Part shown: positions 1 through 12,059 of the stretch, one piece after another
How positions within the stretch are numbered: the first letter of the stretch is position 1
How the letters are laid out: each line of letters begins with the position of its first letter
Assembly (NCBI GenBank): GCA_037957365.1
Contig: JARHVA010000006.1
Span: forward strand, 8,302,001-8,366,000
Direction: 5' to 3'
Length of the DNA: 64,000 bases
Origin: Torreya grandis
Taxonomy: Eukaryota > Streptophyta > Pinopsida > Cupressales > Taxaceae
The notes under the pieces: generated by a model
Databases searched by the model: none
Told to the model about the DNA's origin: nothing
Seen by the model: the letters and a program-made list of their open reading frames with translations, nothing else
Made by a program: the position numbers and the translations under genes

Positions 1-405
1 ATAGATTATTTTGAGCACTTAAACAAGCTGAAACCAACCATAGACTGATTCTATAGTATCTAATCTAAAATCCAACTTCTATCACACATTCTCATAAACT
101 AAGGCATAAGCGAAAAGTGATATTAAAACTAACTTCTAGGATTAACATCCTTTATAGTGTGTGTCTAAGTTACCTTGATCATTTTTCTTGTCTTCTTCCT
201 ATTTGAGTGGTGAGTTTATTCTTATTTTCTTCCCCCTTTGCTTGTATGTTTCTCACTCACTAGCAATGAAGTGACCTAGTAGAGAATAAGCCATCACTCA
301 ATTCAACCTCTTCTACCTCTTCATCTATGGAGTATGTCTTTGAGGCAAAATAATCACCTCATCCTTTAGGAAGCCTACTTTTCCTTGAGTATTTTCCCAA
401 GGAGA

Positions 406-2686
406 CATGGAATTTACCACTTTTTTAGACAAAAACCAAATTTCCCTTTAGCACTACCTTAACACCTCCCCTCATCATACCCCAATTTTAGCTCCGTCTC
501 AGGATACTCCTTATGGCATGCCATCCCCCCCTTATTGGGGATGTTCTTATTACCATGGTCACTACACAACCTTCAACCACATAGGCATCTTCATCTACTA
601 ACCCCTTCGATGCCATAGCTGAAAACCAACGTATCCAACTAACCACTACCTTTACACCTTATTCCCCTACCAATGACTCCACTTTAGGAACAACCCATCT
701 ATTAACCCATCACACTCCACTTATTGTTGGAGCACCTATCATTAGCACTACCAACCTTCCCTCTATCAACCCAACCCATTAGTCATTACCCATTTCCCAA
801 GCTTAGGGATACTTATGCCTTCTACTTCAACACTTATCAACATGAAAGTCACTACCTCTCTTGATGCCCAATCCATAAGAATCCATCAATAGATACTTGT
901 TGCACCTAATCTAGGATACATCCCTAACCCACAAGGGTATGTACCTAGTATTTTACCACCATTATCCACCTATCCTTACATGCCACCTACTCGACCTCTA
1001 GCATCCACATTCCAAAATTTGATAACCTCTCAACCAACAAATAATTACCAATATGCTACCCAATCTCAACTGCAGTGTCCACCTTATAGCCCTCTTGGTC
1101 CAACACCTCAAATCAACCTAATGAATTTATTCATGGATAAGATGAAAAACCTTAAGTCATTCACTACAGGTGTTCATAACATCCTATCCTATGATCATAT
1201 TTGTAATGAACCTATCCATCCCTCTGTCCCTATCAGACCTTACCCTCTTCAATGGGAGCTTCTGAAATTTATCAAATTTTAAAGCAAAGAGGACCCCCAA
1301 CAACACCTTAGGGATTTTAGGCACACATGTTAAATGATTACTTATGATGATTCCCTTCTCCTTCAAACTTTCCTCATGTCTTTATATGGCATGACACTTG
1401 ATTGGTATAGTGCCATTATAAGGAATTCAATCTTTTCTTTCACTCAACTAGCCCAAGTCTGCTTGGATCACTTTTCCATTAACATTTCAAAGAAGTTATC
1501 TATCACCAATCTCTATTCTGCCAAATAATTTGATAAGTCCATTTCTAATTTCATCACCTATTAGAGAATTTTTATTAATCAACTTTCATTTTCCTTGCCT
1601 CAACCTAAACTCATAGAGATTTTCGCTCGAGCTCTTCTACACTGCATATCCAAAGCTTCAAAACTTTTGATGAAGCTTTTACCATGGTGCAAGCTATAAA
1701 ATCAGACCATAGATGAGGGAAAATTGAAGTTACAAAAAAATAACTCTACCTTCAAAACCAATGAAACCTCTTCCTTCAAACCAGGCAACCAAGCCAACAT
1801 CGAAATCAAGAGTAAGGGAACTATGAATGTAGTTGTCCTTAAAAATGCCCCTCTAACCAATGTCAATTAGAAAAATTCTCCCATTACCTTCAACCAAAAC
1901 ACAAAGAACCCAAACTAAAACAACCAAAAATAGTTCACTCCACTTGGAGAATCTTATGCCTCAATTTTGGAGAAACTACTAAAATCTAACCTTATATAGC
2001 TTTTGTCCATCAAATCTCCCCATAAGTTTGATTCTTCTCATCTAGCACTTGTTTGGTACAATGAGAATGACCTTTGTGCTTTTTATCAGGTAATTGGACA
2101 TGATGTCAAACTGATGTAATACTTCAAGAATGTTTTTTAGAGTCCTATCAACAATGGGAAATTTATGTTGGATAATCCTAATGCCCCTCAAAATCAAGCT
2201 CTTGACATCTTCAAGAAACCTTTTTTCAACCATGCCCCTACCAAAATTGAAGATGCATAAGTTGAATGTTCCCATATAGTCAATGTGGTTTTTGAAACAC
2301 CCATCCATGAAGCTTTGAGCATCTAATCTACCTACTCTTACCCCATCTCATCTATCGAGGTGGTGGAGTCACCTTCCCCTCCTTTAGAGACCCAAATTAA
2401 GGAAGTTCCTTTCTCTCTAGCTTCACTCATGGAGGCTTTGGAATCAACAAGTACCCCCTCAACTAGCATATCTAAACAAGCAACTGTTACTAATTCACCA
2501 TTTCTCCTAACTATTGAACAAACCATTACTCCTATGGACATTATCCCTAGAGGAGAACCCTTTTTACCTACACCTCTCACAAAGGGACTACCTATCCCAA
2601 CCTTACATCCCTTGCTTGAGGATATAGACCAAACCACCAATCATCTTTTCCAACCTATGAATTTTTCCTTTGCATCTACTATATAG
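406..2686 (+). pseudogene. gag: H gag remnant, N-terminal and central part
   Basis: Encodes a retrotransposon capsid-like polyprotein, normally forming the cytoplasmic particle. A likely start is the ATG at 406 (MEFTTFLDKN), followed by a proline/threonine-rich stretch. The capsid signature is at 1334-1525, where LLLQTFLMSLYGMTLDWYSA matches the usual Retrotrans_gag pattern of hydrophobic residues around a DWY. A nucleocapsid-like stretch with Cys and His (LCAFYQVIGHDVKLM) lies near 2067-2115. An open segment (2360-2686) rich in Ser, Thr and Pro follows. Several stops (for example at 1526, 2116 and 2140) and frameshifts break the frame, many at former Gln codons. Confident as a gag relic; the exact domain borders are uncertain. 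Confidence 0.75.
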
Positions 2687-3663
2687 GGATGAAGACTAGT
2701 GCACAAACCTTTATCTACATTAGTTTAGAAATTAGAATTTTCTTTAAATCCAGATAGGGATAAAACCATTTTCTAGAAACAAGTAAGTCTTCCTTACATC
2801 AACAAACTTGAACCTTTCAACATGCCCTTAATCAACCAATCCATCATTTTTACACCACCTCTTAAACCAATCATAATTTCTACCAACTCCTCACCTTCTC
2901 AATCAATCAAAACAATCACCTCTCCAATGACCACACCACCAACCAAACCTTCCAAAACTCTTGGTGGCTTCCCTACATGAAGCTTAGTTCACCCATCCTT
3001 GAAAGTGGAATTAACCTCACCCAAGCCTATACCCAAACCTCAACCCAAACCAACTAAGGGTCAAAACTATTGAAGAGACATATGGCTAGGATTCTACTTC
3101 CCTCCACCTTACTTTTTATATTTGGGCCACATCCCTCAACTTTCCTTAAAAATAAAGCTTCATTTAACATATGTCACCCATTTTTATTGGTTACACCAGC
3201 CCACCTACTGCCTAATGCATTGATCCTTCTCAGATTACCAATAGCTATACTATCAGCCTTGAATACCCCAACAAATAACAACCAATATACCCAAACCAAA
3301 ACCATTAACTAAAAACACCACCTTATCCAAACCCTCTCTCACCAAACCCATTATAAACAACATGCCCATCTTCTAAACCAAAACCAAAACCTATAGACCT
3401 TCCCCACCTATAGCATAATCCTATATAACCATTCTTCAAAGATTATTATAGACCTCTTGCCTCATATTACCTCTTGTCAAACCTTTTGATCCTCTTGGTT
3501 TGAAGCTAGCTTGGTATAACGATTGTCAAATCTATTCATATCACAAGACACCTCGGCATGACACATAGAATTAAAAATATCTCCAAACCGTTATCCATTA
3601 GCTCTATGATGATGATGATCTTTTATTAGATGAACTTCCATTGACTCCTCTACTAATGCAGCC
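2687..3663 (+). pseudogene. H gag C-terminal/linker remnant up to the A insertion
   Basis: Low-complexity Pro-Lys-Thr coding (KPIPKPQPKP-type runs near 3025-3060) followed by a second Cys/His-like stretch near 3525-3600 (DCQIYSHHKTPRHDT), similar in layout to the one near 2070. The frame runs into 3663, where element A begins; on the far side of A, from 14294, the plus-strand coding resumes toward the protease. This is the linker between gag and protease, with many stops. An open stretch at 3070-3312 is in another frame and shows no domain. Confidence 0.5.
3659..3663. repeat. Target-site duplication of element A, left copy
   Basis: CAGCC directly before the LTR; the right copy AAGCC lies at 14289-14293. 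Four of five bases match, and a five-base duplication is the normal size for Gypsy integrases. Confidence 0.7.
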
Positions 3664-5907
3664 TGTTGGGTGAATATTTTATCACCAGCTAACTGACAGC
3701 AAAATGGGTATATCAACCACATCATAAGGAGATTTATACAGTAAAGTGTGCAGGTTTACCACATCAATATGGGATAAATCTCTCTTCTCATCAAGGGGAG
3801 GTTCCCTATAATCTATAGTATATACATATAAGCTAAAAATACACATAGAGGTGAAATCATACCATCCATCTCTCTTTTTTTAGAGATGATGTTCACAGAA
3901 TAGAGGATAATTTTGGTGTAATTACTGAAGGTACTTCTCTTCTTTCAAAATTAATATTTAGCCAATAGTAGGATTTTTCCTGGGTAGTAATTGGTAACCA
4001 CAAGAAACCCACGAAAGCATAAATTCTTTCATTGCTTCTCCCATTGATTAGGATGTAGTAACACAATATAATGAAGTGTAGCACAAAGTATCCACTTCAA
4101 CTACAACAAAGTGAAAGATTACGAAGGATAAGGGGAACTCAAAGTCTATCTAGTATCCTTTACACAAAACACAAATTGAAGACAATTATGGTAGCACAAA
4201 GTCTCCCACAGTCAGCTTCAGGACACCTTTCAAATTATTTCCACTAGTTCTGCTTATTTGATTAAATGGACAAGACTGTATTTAGGAAATAAACATAAGA
4301 ACAATTTCTTAGATAACACAAGCTATTTCAACACAAAGTCTAAAAAGTTACTTTCTCATTCAAATAACAAAATATGATTAACAGTCTGAGCTCAAAGTCT
4401 CAGGAATACCTTTCAATTTAGGCTAAGTTTCGATTCTAATAATAGAGAGATCTCCCTCATACAAAATGGGAGATTACAATATATAGCATTCCAAGAAAGA
4501 CTTAGGCACTTGTTTCATGAAAATGGCCCATGCTGAATTGAATGCCTTAAATATCTATGAAAGAGCCATGTTAGAATAGGTCATCCAGCTTGAACTTTGG
4601 CATTCTGAATCATCTCAAATGTCTCCTCCTAAGCATGGGTTGTTTGGTCTTCTTTATGATGTTTACACGGTTGTCCATTCACCTTTACTCAAAGGAGAAA
4701 AATAAGTCATGCTTTGAATGTTCGCATTCTCTGATGTCCACCTGGTGGACTATTTTACCTACTGGAAATAACTCTCCTACAGATATTTTTGGATTTCCTA
4801 TAGTTATTATCTCTTTCCTTGCCAGATTTTGTCCTTCTTTAGCGATCTTAGCTCTCGAGCTATCTTCTCACTTTTAGCTGGCTCTTTCTACTCCTTCTTT
4901 GGTCAGTCACTAAGTTTGTTCTTAAGGTCCACACCATATTTGAAAATAAATAGACATTTCATCACCCTAAATTTGATGTCTGCAGGGATGTCGTTGGTCA
5001 CTTGGTCACTTGGTCACTTGAACCACTTTAAACCTTGAACCTTGAACTCTTTTGGTTCAAAGTTTTAATGGTTCAATGGTTCAAGTGATTCAATCAGCTC
5101 ATCGATTCAATCAACTCTTCAGATTAATGTTTTGTGAAGGGCCACATTCGCTTTCTTTTTTTTGTTCAGTTAAACCATCCCTTTGAACCATCTTGTTGAA
5201 CTTCTTTTTGGAATCTTCCATTTCCTTTAGTCGCTTGTAGCTTTTGTTCATATTTTGAACTCTTTGAACCTTTGAACCTTTGAACCTTGAACCATTTTAG
5301 TTCAAAGTTCAACCATTCATTTTATTTCTTTGAATCTTTTGAAGCTTTGAATTCTCTGGATCCTTTCATTTTTTAAGTCCTTCAAACTTACTAAACTCAT
5401 TAAACCTTTGAACCTTTGAACTCTTTTTGGTTCAAGGTTCAATGGTTCAACAGTTCAATCTTCACTCTTTGAAGCCTTTTCTTTAAAGTTCATCAAAGAT
5501 GTTGAACCTTTGAAGTATTTAAACTTCTTTGAACTCTTTGACGTGCTTAACTCTTTAAGTATGTCAAAGTCATTAAACCTTTAAACCTTGCAGAGGTGGG
5601 GTTCAATGGTCCAACGGTTCAAAATGGTTCATTCCAATTATTTGAAGCTCGCCGTTAAGTCTTTTGATTGAACCTCAGTGTTGAATCAGCCTTGTAACTT
5701 TTAGGAAATGCCTAAGTGTTTGGAACTTTCTCTTTGTGAAAGCCCTCTTGTTGAACCTGTGATTTTCTTAGCTGAAAAGACTTGATTAACTAAAAAACTT
5801 GGCTGCTCAAAACATTTTATGAAAAAATAAGAGATCATTTTGGCCTGTAGGACCAAAATAGTTGATATGTTATCCACAAAAACAAGTGATAGATTTTGGG
5901 AACAATA
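3664..5907 (-). repeat. Element A 3' LTR
   Basis: About 2244 bp. On the plus strand it starts TGTTGGGTGAA and ends GGGAACAATA. It matches 12085-14288 along its whole length, with scattered substitutions and small indels. It contains the GAACC/GGTTC-rich block. The short terminal inverted repeat reads T(A/G)TTG at the start and CAAT(A/G) at the end rather than a strict TG...CA. Confidence 0.88.
5022..5660. repeat. TTGAACC/GGTTCAA micro-repeat block in A 3' LTR
   Basis: Dense, irregular array of TTTGAACC and CTTTGAAC words with interspersed inverted GGTTCAA words (clearest at 5258-5310, 5402-5450 and 5572-5630). Unit spacing is 7-12 bp. The direct and inverted words can pair into many alternative hairpins. 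A matching block is at 13388-14060 in the other LTR, so it was present in the element at insertion. Confidence 0.85.
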
Positions 5908-5994
5908 GGTGGCTCCAGTTGGGGAACTTCCACTAATTGTAAAAACAATCAAAGGGAGTAGAAACCAGAATCTCAGTGCCTTTATATATGCCAT
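5701..5994 (-). CDS. Post-integrase ORF of A running into the 3' LTR
   Basis: A 97-codon open frame starting about 110 bp downstream of the integrase and crossing into the LTR. Residues 8-20 are hydrophobic (FWFLLPLIVFTI) and could form a signal peptide or membrane segment; the rest is LTR-encoded and shows no domain I recognise. The same LTR portion is also open in the other LTR (14082-14312). I saw no env features. It may be only a chance open frame. Confidence 0.25.
   Translation of the reverse strand: MAYIKALRFWFLLPLIVFTISGSSPTGATYCSQNLSLVFVDNISTILVLQAKMISYFFIKCFEQPSFLVNQVFSAKKITGSTRGLSQRESSKHLGIS
5908..5930 (+). other. Primer-site-like motif at inner border of A 3' LTR, opposite orientation
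   Basis: Immediately inside the LTR, plus strand reads GGTGGCTCCAGTTGGGGAAC, similar to the motif expected of the real primer site at the other LTR (GGTGACTCCACTGGGGAAG, minus strand). A polypurine tract would be expected here and is not seen. Confidence 0.45.
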
Positions 5995-6099
5995 TGGGCT
6001 ATGGAGTCATGCCACCTAAAAATAAAGACACCAAAAAATGAAAATAAACAACACAAAACAAACTAAAGACTATACATATGTACAACTGCTCTTATCTGA

Positions 6100-7260
6100 T
6101 ACTTTAAGGATTGAAGTGCTTCAGATGCTGCCCACTGTGAGGTAGAGAAAATGGTGTATTGTCTTGATACTTCAATAGGAAACTATTTTCACCATTGAGC
6201 CAATGAATAGCAAATGGGCCTCTCCATAAGGAATCAAATTTCCCATGCATTCCTTTTGGTTCTCTCCTCTTGTCCCATAATAGAACTTGATCTCCAATTT
6301 GAAAATCATGAATCTTTACTTTCTGGTCAAAGAGCTTCTTTACCAGACTTGATGCATAACAATTCAGTCCACCACCATAGTTTATTTCTCATTAAGTTCA
6401 GTCAAGCACATGATCTTTTTGTCGATGAAACTTTCAAATGTTAAATCTTCTACTGTCTTTGCCAACTTCAATGTTTGTAATTCTAGAGTGATTGGTATCT
6501 CTGAATTGAGACCATATAGAAGTCAAAATGAGGACATATCTATCACCCTATTGGGTGTAATTTTGTATACCCATAAAGCATCAGACAATGCTTTATGCCA
6601 GGTTATTTGATTTTCATCTACCAGCTTCCTGATAATGGTCACCAAGTTTTTATTGCTTGATTTTGCTTGGCCATTTCCTTGTAGATAATAATTAGAGGAG
6701 TGGGAGATGGTAATCCCATAATAATAGCAGAAAGGGGTAATCTCATGAGAAGATAAATAGGCTGCATTATCTACTATAATCTTGGTTGGGACCCCAAACA
6801 TAAAAATGTTCTCCTTGAATAAATTACATACTACTTTTGAAGTAGCATGCTTAGTTAGGATGGCTTCCACCCACTTGGTGAAGGAGTCTATGGTTGTGAG
6901 GACATAATCATGTCCAACACTTAAGGATGGATTTACAGTGCCAATGAAATCAATCTCCCATTGCTGAAATGGCTCTTTTATCACCACAAGCTTGAGAGGT
7001 AATGTGGCCAATTCGGGTCTTTCAACGAACTGTTGACATAATTCACATCTACATACCCATTTATATGCATCTTGAAACATAGTAGGCCAATAATACCTAG
7101 CTCATAGAATCTTATTAGCAGTCACAGGTGTATAAAAATGTCCTCCACAAACCAAATTGTGGAAGGATTCCAAAATTTTATTATGATACACTTTATCCAC
7201 GTAACGAAGGAATACCCCATCAAGGTTCCTCTTATACAGACCATTGTCCCACAGGGCAAA
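6100..7260 (-). pseudogene. int: Element A integrase
   Basis: Encodes the enzyme that inserts the DNA copy. The N-terminal zinc-binding part is visible near 7040-7200 (CGGHFYTPVTANKIL, then CRCELCQQF). The core at 6523-7080 is open for 185 codons: WEIDFIG holds the first Asp and IIVDNAAYL the second. The catalytic Glu of NGQAESSNK is Lys here (codon at 6661-6663), so the enzyme would be inactive. The C-terminal GPY/F-like part at 6110-6320 reads GDQVLLWDKRREPKG and SLWRGPFAI. The stop is near 6103. Stops at 7100 and about 6522 split the frame. Confidence 0.88.
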
Positions 7261-7299
7261 GTTGGCAGCTTTCAACTTAACAATCCTCTTTTTTTATGA

Positions 7300-7990
7300 G
7301 ATAGGTGAGTAGGAAACTCACCATAGGTAAGGAAATGAGCAATATTTGAATACCACTCATTCGTAGTGGTGACAAAGAGAATTGTTGGTGTGTCTTCCAC
7401 TTCTATTTTTACAAGCCCTGTTTCCTCTGGTATGTTATCAAAAATGAATTGGTAGAGGCCTCTTCCTCACACAAGCTTAGTAAGTTTGATAACAAGATCA
7501 AACTCCTAGACTTTATTAATCCAATTACCCCTTTTAGTACCAAACTCCTATTGAATTAGTATGGACTTTACCATTGTATCAGGCACCAGAGCAATAGTGT
7601 GTGAGTTCAAGATGTAAAAATGGAAGTGTTTTATCACTAGTAAGCATGCTTCTCTATGTTTGAGTATTTTTATTCATGAGATTTGAGAGGACAACTCATG
7701 AATGATATAGAAGATTCCACACCTTCTTTGTTATACTAAACTAAAATTATTGAAAGTGTGTGTTCAAAAGCATAATTGTACATTATGAAGTCTTTAATAT
7801 AATCTAGGAAAACCAGGATCAGGGCATGGGTGATAGCTTTCTTGATATCTTGAAATGCTGACTTGTCTTCTTTAGTCTAGTGAAAATTAGCTTTTCCCTT
7901 CATCATGTCCATAATGTGGCGAGTCTTCTCTGTGAAATTAGGAATAAACCTTCATATAAAATTCACCTTTCCGAAAAAAGAGTGAACTAC
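7300..7990 (-). pseudogene. Element A RNase H (Ty3-type) and linker, heavily decayed
   Basis: Between RT and integrase, where the ordinary Gypsy RNase H lies. Fragments such as FHLTKEDKSAFQDIKKA at about 7820-7890 resemble the RT-connection/RNase H start. The rest has many stops in all frames. No second RNase H is seen between here and the integrase, in contrast to element H. The call rests mainly on position. Confidence 0.5.
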
Positions 7991-8890
7991 AGTCTTACTA
8001 GTGGGAAAAGTAATATCTTGGATGGATTTGACTCTTTCTAAGTCAATCTTTATGCCTTCTCAAGATACAGTGTGACCAAGAAGTTTTCGTTCTGTAACCC
8101 CAAAAACTAACTTCTTTGTATTTAAAGAAATGCCATTCTATCGACATCGTTCTAGCACTTATTGTAAATGATGCACATGATCGGGATGATGCTTGGAAAA
8201 TATAGTTAAGTAATCAAGATATACCACAATGAACTTTCTCAAGTCATCTCTGAAAGTAAGGTCCATTGCTCTCTGGAAGGTGGCACCAACATTGATCAAA
8301 CCAAAAGGCATTCTGTGATATGCAAAAGTGCCCCAAAGTGTAGTGAAGGCAATTTTATGTTGGTTTGCTTCACCAACTTCTACTTGATTGTACCCTGAGA
8401 AACCATCTAACATTGATAACATCTCTAAACTAGTCACTATCTGAAGGAATTAATTCATGATGGGCAGAGGGTAGTTATCTTTTAGAGAGGATTGATTCAA
8501 GTTTTTGAAATCCACACAGAGGCAAATTTCTCCATTATTTTTTCTTATAGGGACTATGTTCACAATCCATGTGGAATGATGGATTAGAAAAATTATCTTA
8601 GCTTTTAACATTTTTTGAATCTCAAATAGAATAGTACCTGATATCTTGGGGTTGTACTACCTAGATTTTTGCTTGTGAGTTAATGAACCACTCTTGAGAG
8701 GAATTTCATGATGAATTTCTTTAGGCTTGAGTGACTTTAGATCATCATAAGAGTGTGCCAAAATATCTATGTAATGGTGAAATAGAGCAGTGAATTTGAG
8801 CTTCTTATCAGGAGTGCAACACTTCTCAATGTTCACCATCTTGGGATTTTCCTTGGTACTCAAATTTATTTGATCAAACTATTAGGAGGA
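7990..8890 (-). pseudogene. rt: Element A reverse transcriptase
   Basis: Would copy element RNA to DNA. The N-terminal part at 8657-8863 contains HEIPLKSGSLTHKQK, the usual IPLK lead-in. Then come VDFKNLNQ, DNYPLPIMN and LDGFSGYNQV (8159-8440) and MPFGLINVGATFQRAM. The catalytic YLDD box reads YLDY (codons at 8210-8221): the second metal-binding Asp is lost. Downstream, LGHTVSEGI-like wording and LERVKSIQDI mark the thumb. Stops at about 8450, 8158 and 8090 divide the frame. Certain as an RT of the Tat-like group, and certainly inactive as sequenced. Confidence 0.92.
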
Positions 8891-9159
8891 GCTTGAATCC
8901 ATTCATTACTGCTTGATGAACCTATCGTGCTTATCAAATAGTTTCTCAAGGGAAACCAATCCTTTTGGGATTTTATTCCCTTTGAGGTGTAAGAATTTTT
9001 CACCTACCTCTGAGCTTGTTCTAGGGGCTGACTCCCATGGTGGAGACTTACTGCCTTCAAAATGAAGCTTTTCAAAGTTGTCCTTCTATTCTAGAAAAGC
9101 AATGATTTGGTTGTCACCATTAAACACCTGCCAATGGTTGGCATTATTAGGCACACTTG

Positions 9160-9640
9160 GTCAAAAGACCAGTTTGATAGTGTACTTGTTCCCTTTGAAG
9201 TCAGGGTGAGGAACCATGATGGTCACAAAAACAACCAATGAATCTGCTCGATCATTAAACTCTTTGGACACTATAGAAATATTGAAAGCATCAAAACTTT
9301 CAATTTGATCCCAAACTAGATTGTGATAGTGGTGCAATCTTTCATTCTTGGTTTGATACAAGTTCCTCACCTGACAAACCACCAGCTCAACATCTCCTTT
9401 GGCATGAAGGAGTTTAACACCTTTGTCTTGAGTTGCCTTCAACACTAGTAATAGAGATTCATACTCGACAGTGTTGTTGGTGTTGCTTAACTACAACTTA
9501 TATGAATAAGGAAAAATATCTCCTTAAGGAGATATCAACACAATCCAAACTCTAGCGCTGGTAGAAGAATAACTGCCATCAAATTCCAAAATCCATACGT
9601 CATCAAAAATTGATCTTTCTAATATGTCCTTAGATTTTTC
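9160..9640 (-). pseudogene. Element A upstream RNase H domain (between protease and RT)
   Basis: Two adjoining open pieces (9524-9640 and 9161-9445) read as one RNase H fold: WILEFDGSYSS with the first catalytic Asp, then NNTVEYESLLLVLKATQ with the catalytic Glu, KLLHAKGDVELVVCQV with the next Asp, and EFNDRADSLVVF with the last Asp. These four positions are the classical D-E-D-D set. Stops near 9480-9524 separate the pieces. Known: Tat elements carry an extra RNase H resembling archaeal or plant types, usually downstream of the normal RNase H, as in element H here. In A it is upstream of RT. The wording is much closer to that family than to the Ty3-type domain. Confidence 0.82.
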
Positions 9641-9856
9641 TTCATTTGGAAGGGAGGATTCTTTTACACCTTGATCTATCATTGGATTCTCTGATCTTCT
9701 ATCTGAACTTTGTAAATTTTTTCTTATAGGACTTTCCTCTGATGAAATAGAATCCTCCTCTGTGGTTAGAAAATAGTTACCCATTCCTGATGATTCAAAT
9801 AGAATTTGAGCTTCATGTGCTGATTTTTGGGTGAAAATATACTTTGACTCCTTCAC
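9641..9856 (-). pseudogene. Spacer coding between A protease and upstream RNase H
   Basis: Continuous with the first RNase H piece: a 70-residue Ser/Glu-rich, acidic stretch (ISSEESPIRKN, then ESSLPNEEKSKDILE) without a known domain. It probably acts as a flexible polyprotein linker. Confidence 0.5.
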
Positions 9857-9859
9857 AGA

Positions 9860-10411
9860 GAGCGGCCTCTACATGATGCCTTTGATAGTTATCCTCACCT
9901 TAGATAGATCCATTCTCAATTCTCCACCAACATCCTTACAAAAATTTTGCCCAAGAAAGATGCCATATGAGGCTGGGACGTCGACCACCAGGACTGTCAT
10001 TTTGATTCTCTTATCTAGAAAAGTTGTAAATGCAGATTGGGCATCCTTGATCTAACAAAATAGAGGCACTTGTTTGTTTTCCATGGAGAAACATCTCTCA
10101 AAAATTTTAGTCAAAGTGAGGTTGAGAGAGTCTGCTACCTTGGTAGGTATGACATTGTCTGAAGCTCTTGAGTCAATTATACAATTGCTCAACTTGTGTC
10201 TACTTATCAACAAGGAAACATAAAAAGGTTCTATTTTCCCAGGAGCAATAGGAGGAGTAATGACAAGGTTATTTAGGGTGGACATGTTCCTTTGGGGATC
10301 ATGAGTTACCTTTCTAACATCTTGTCCTATAGAGACAGCTTTATTCTTCACACATTCAACCAACCTATCCAATTGCTCAGGGTTGGCTTGTAAATATTCA
10401 AACTCAGTCAT
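9860..10411 (-). pseudogene. pro: Element A aspartic protease
   Basis: Polyprotein-processing protease. An open part at 10052-10411 ends its N-terminal leader with CIIDSRASDNVIP near 10150-10185; the family active site is Asp-Ser/Thr-Gly, and here the Gly is Arg (GGA to AGA type change), so activity is doubtful. After a stop at about 10050 the frame continues with VLVVDVPASYGIFLGQNFCK and GGELRMD (9890-10000), the usual flap-to-C-terminal wording. It sits between gag and the upstream RNase H. Confidence 0.8.
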
Positions 10412-10439
10412 TTGAATTTTGGTCTTCTTAATATGGTCA

Positions 10440-11738
10440 ATTATATCAAATGAATAAAATGGACTAGGGATAGGGGAAAGAAGTTCATCCTTTTATTTTT
10501 TACTAGGTGTAGGACTAGTCTGCAAATTTGAAGCAGAAGATGGAGTACTTGAGGTACTTACTTTTTTATTGCTCATCGGGTCCTTTGATTGGAAAGGCAA
10601 AGAAGTCCCTCGTTTAGAAATTGAAATTAATGGTCAAGATTCTTCCCTTGTTTTTCCCTTATCAGCTTGTTGAGCTGACTGGTTTTGGGACCTAGTAAAT
10701 ACTGTGTATAATCCATCAGACACTTCACCTTTACTTCTGGGTTCATCTTGGTAATTCAAGAAACCAATGTTGGAGTTGCTAGTTAATTCTTCTTCTCATT
10801 ATGTGAAGATATTAGCATCATCTTCTTGGTTAAAATTAGGTTGGAAAGAGAAATCAAATTTAGTTTCAAGATATCCAACTTCTGAGTTAGCTAGAATCAC
10901 TTCAATGGCAAGCTTCCCCTATGGGGGAGGAAGGCGATTTGATTGCCCTTAATTTCTGGCAGCATTGCCTTGATATGACTAATTGGGAAAAGTCCTCCTT
11001 GATATATCTCAGTAGGAAGGAATAGAAATCCCTTGTGCCATTTATTTTTTGAGAGCTAACAACTCATTTTCCAGCTTCTGCACCATAGGATCAGTGGTGC
11101 CTGTAAAAAAAATTAGGAGATGAAGAAGGTTTACTCCTGTTAGGATCTCTTCTTATCTTTTCTATCAAGATAAGGTCATCTTCAACCTCGGTGGCCAAAT
11201 CCTGAGCTACAGCAAGGTCTATGTGGCTAACCCACCTCAATAAAAAACTCACTTCAGGACGCTGAGAGTTTATGAAGAAGCATTTGAGATTTTTTAGTGT
11301 CAGCTAAGCAATTGTGGGAATCTTGTTCCTCAACTTATCAAATTTAGCTATGAAGTCCCTCATAGGTTCATGAGGCTCCTTCTTCATCTATATGAGCTAA
11401 GCTAACAGGGCATACACATCTTCTACAGGCTTGAACTTAGCTTTGAATTTGGCTTTGAGGGTGTTCTAGTCAGTCACAGTCTGAGCTTACAGATGATAGA
11501 AATAGTCTACAGTAGCACCTTCTAATGTTTCTACAAATAGCTTGACTGTTATGTCCTCATACTCCACACCTATCACACCATAGGCTATGCAGAAAGCTGC
11601 AATATGTTCATCAGGGTGAACTCTCCCATCACCAAAGAACTTGGGGAAATTATTCCTTGAACTTCAAGGTAGCTCATGTAGAGGTGGAGTTAGATTCAGG
11701 GGGCCAAAAGTGTTACCCCAAGGGCCTTGGGCTGCCAT
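10440..11738 (-). pseudogene. gag: Element A gag
   Basis: Capsid polyprotein. I place the start at the ATG at 11736-11738 (MAAQGPWGNTFGPLNL). The capsid region at 11110-11660 is clear: NNFPKFFGDGRVHPDEHI, then VETLEGATVDYFYHL, FKAKFKPVEDVYALLA, MKKEPHEPMRDFIAKF and RPEVSFLLR. This is the standard Retrotrans_gag pattern with a Y where W is usual. The C-terminal part (10440-11100) is full of stops and no intact zinc knuckle was found. Stops in the capsid part sit at Trp or Gln positions. An out-of-frame open stretch at 11696-11902 is not the gene. Confidence 0.85.
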
Positions 11739-12059
11739 GATATGACTATTGAAGGGAGGGATAACAAATATCTAAGTGGTATGTTTGGACAAAGCTCTGC
11801 TAGTAGAGGATATAGAAGCTTTTCTTGGTAATGGAAACCTAACTTTTGTAGGAGGAAAACACATGGTTCATTGGAGGTGAGGTTGTGGAGGAAAAATATC
11901 AAAATTACTCAGCTGTACCAACTCAAATATAGGGTCAACAATACCTTAAGCTCTCTGGATTCACATATAACATGAATCTACCAGAGTAATGAATGGAAAT
12001 GGATAAGTATATAATGGAAATGATTCAATCTGAAGCTTGAGGCTTCAAACTACACATAA

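Noticed and set aside
5701..5994. Envelope-like gene after A integrase
   Set aside because: Only one hydrophobic segment, most of the frame lies in LTR sequence, no fusion or processing signals.
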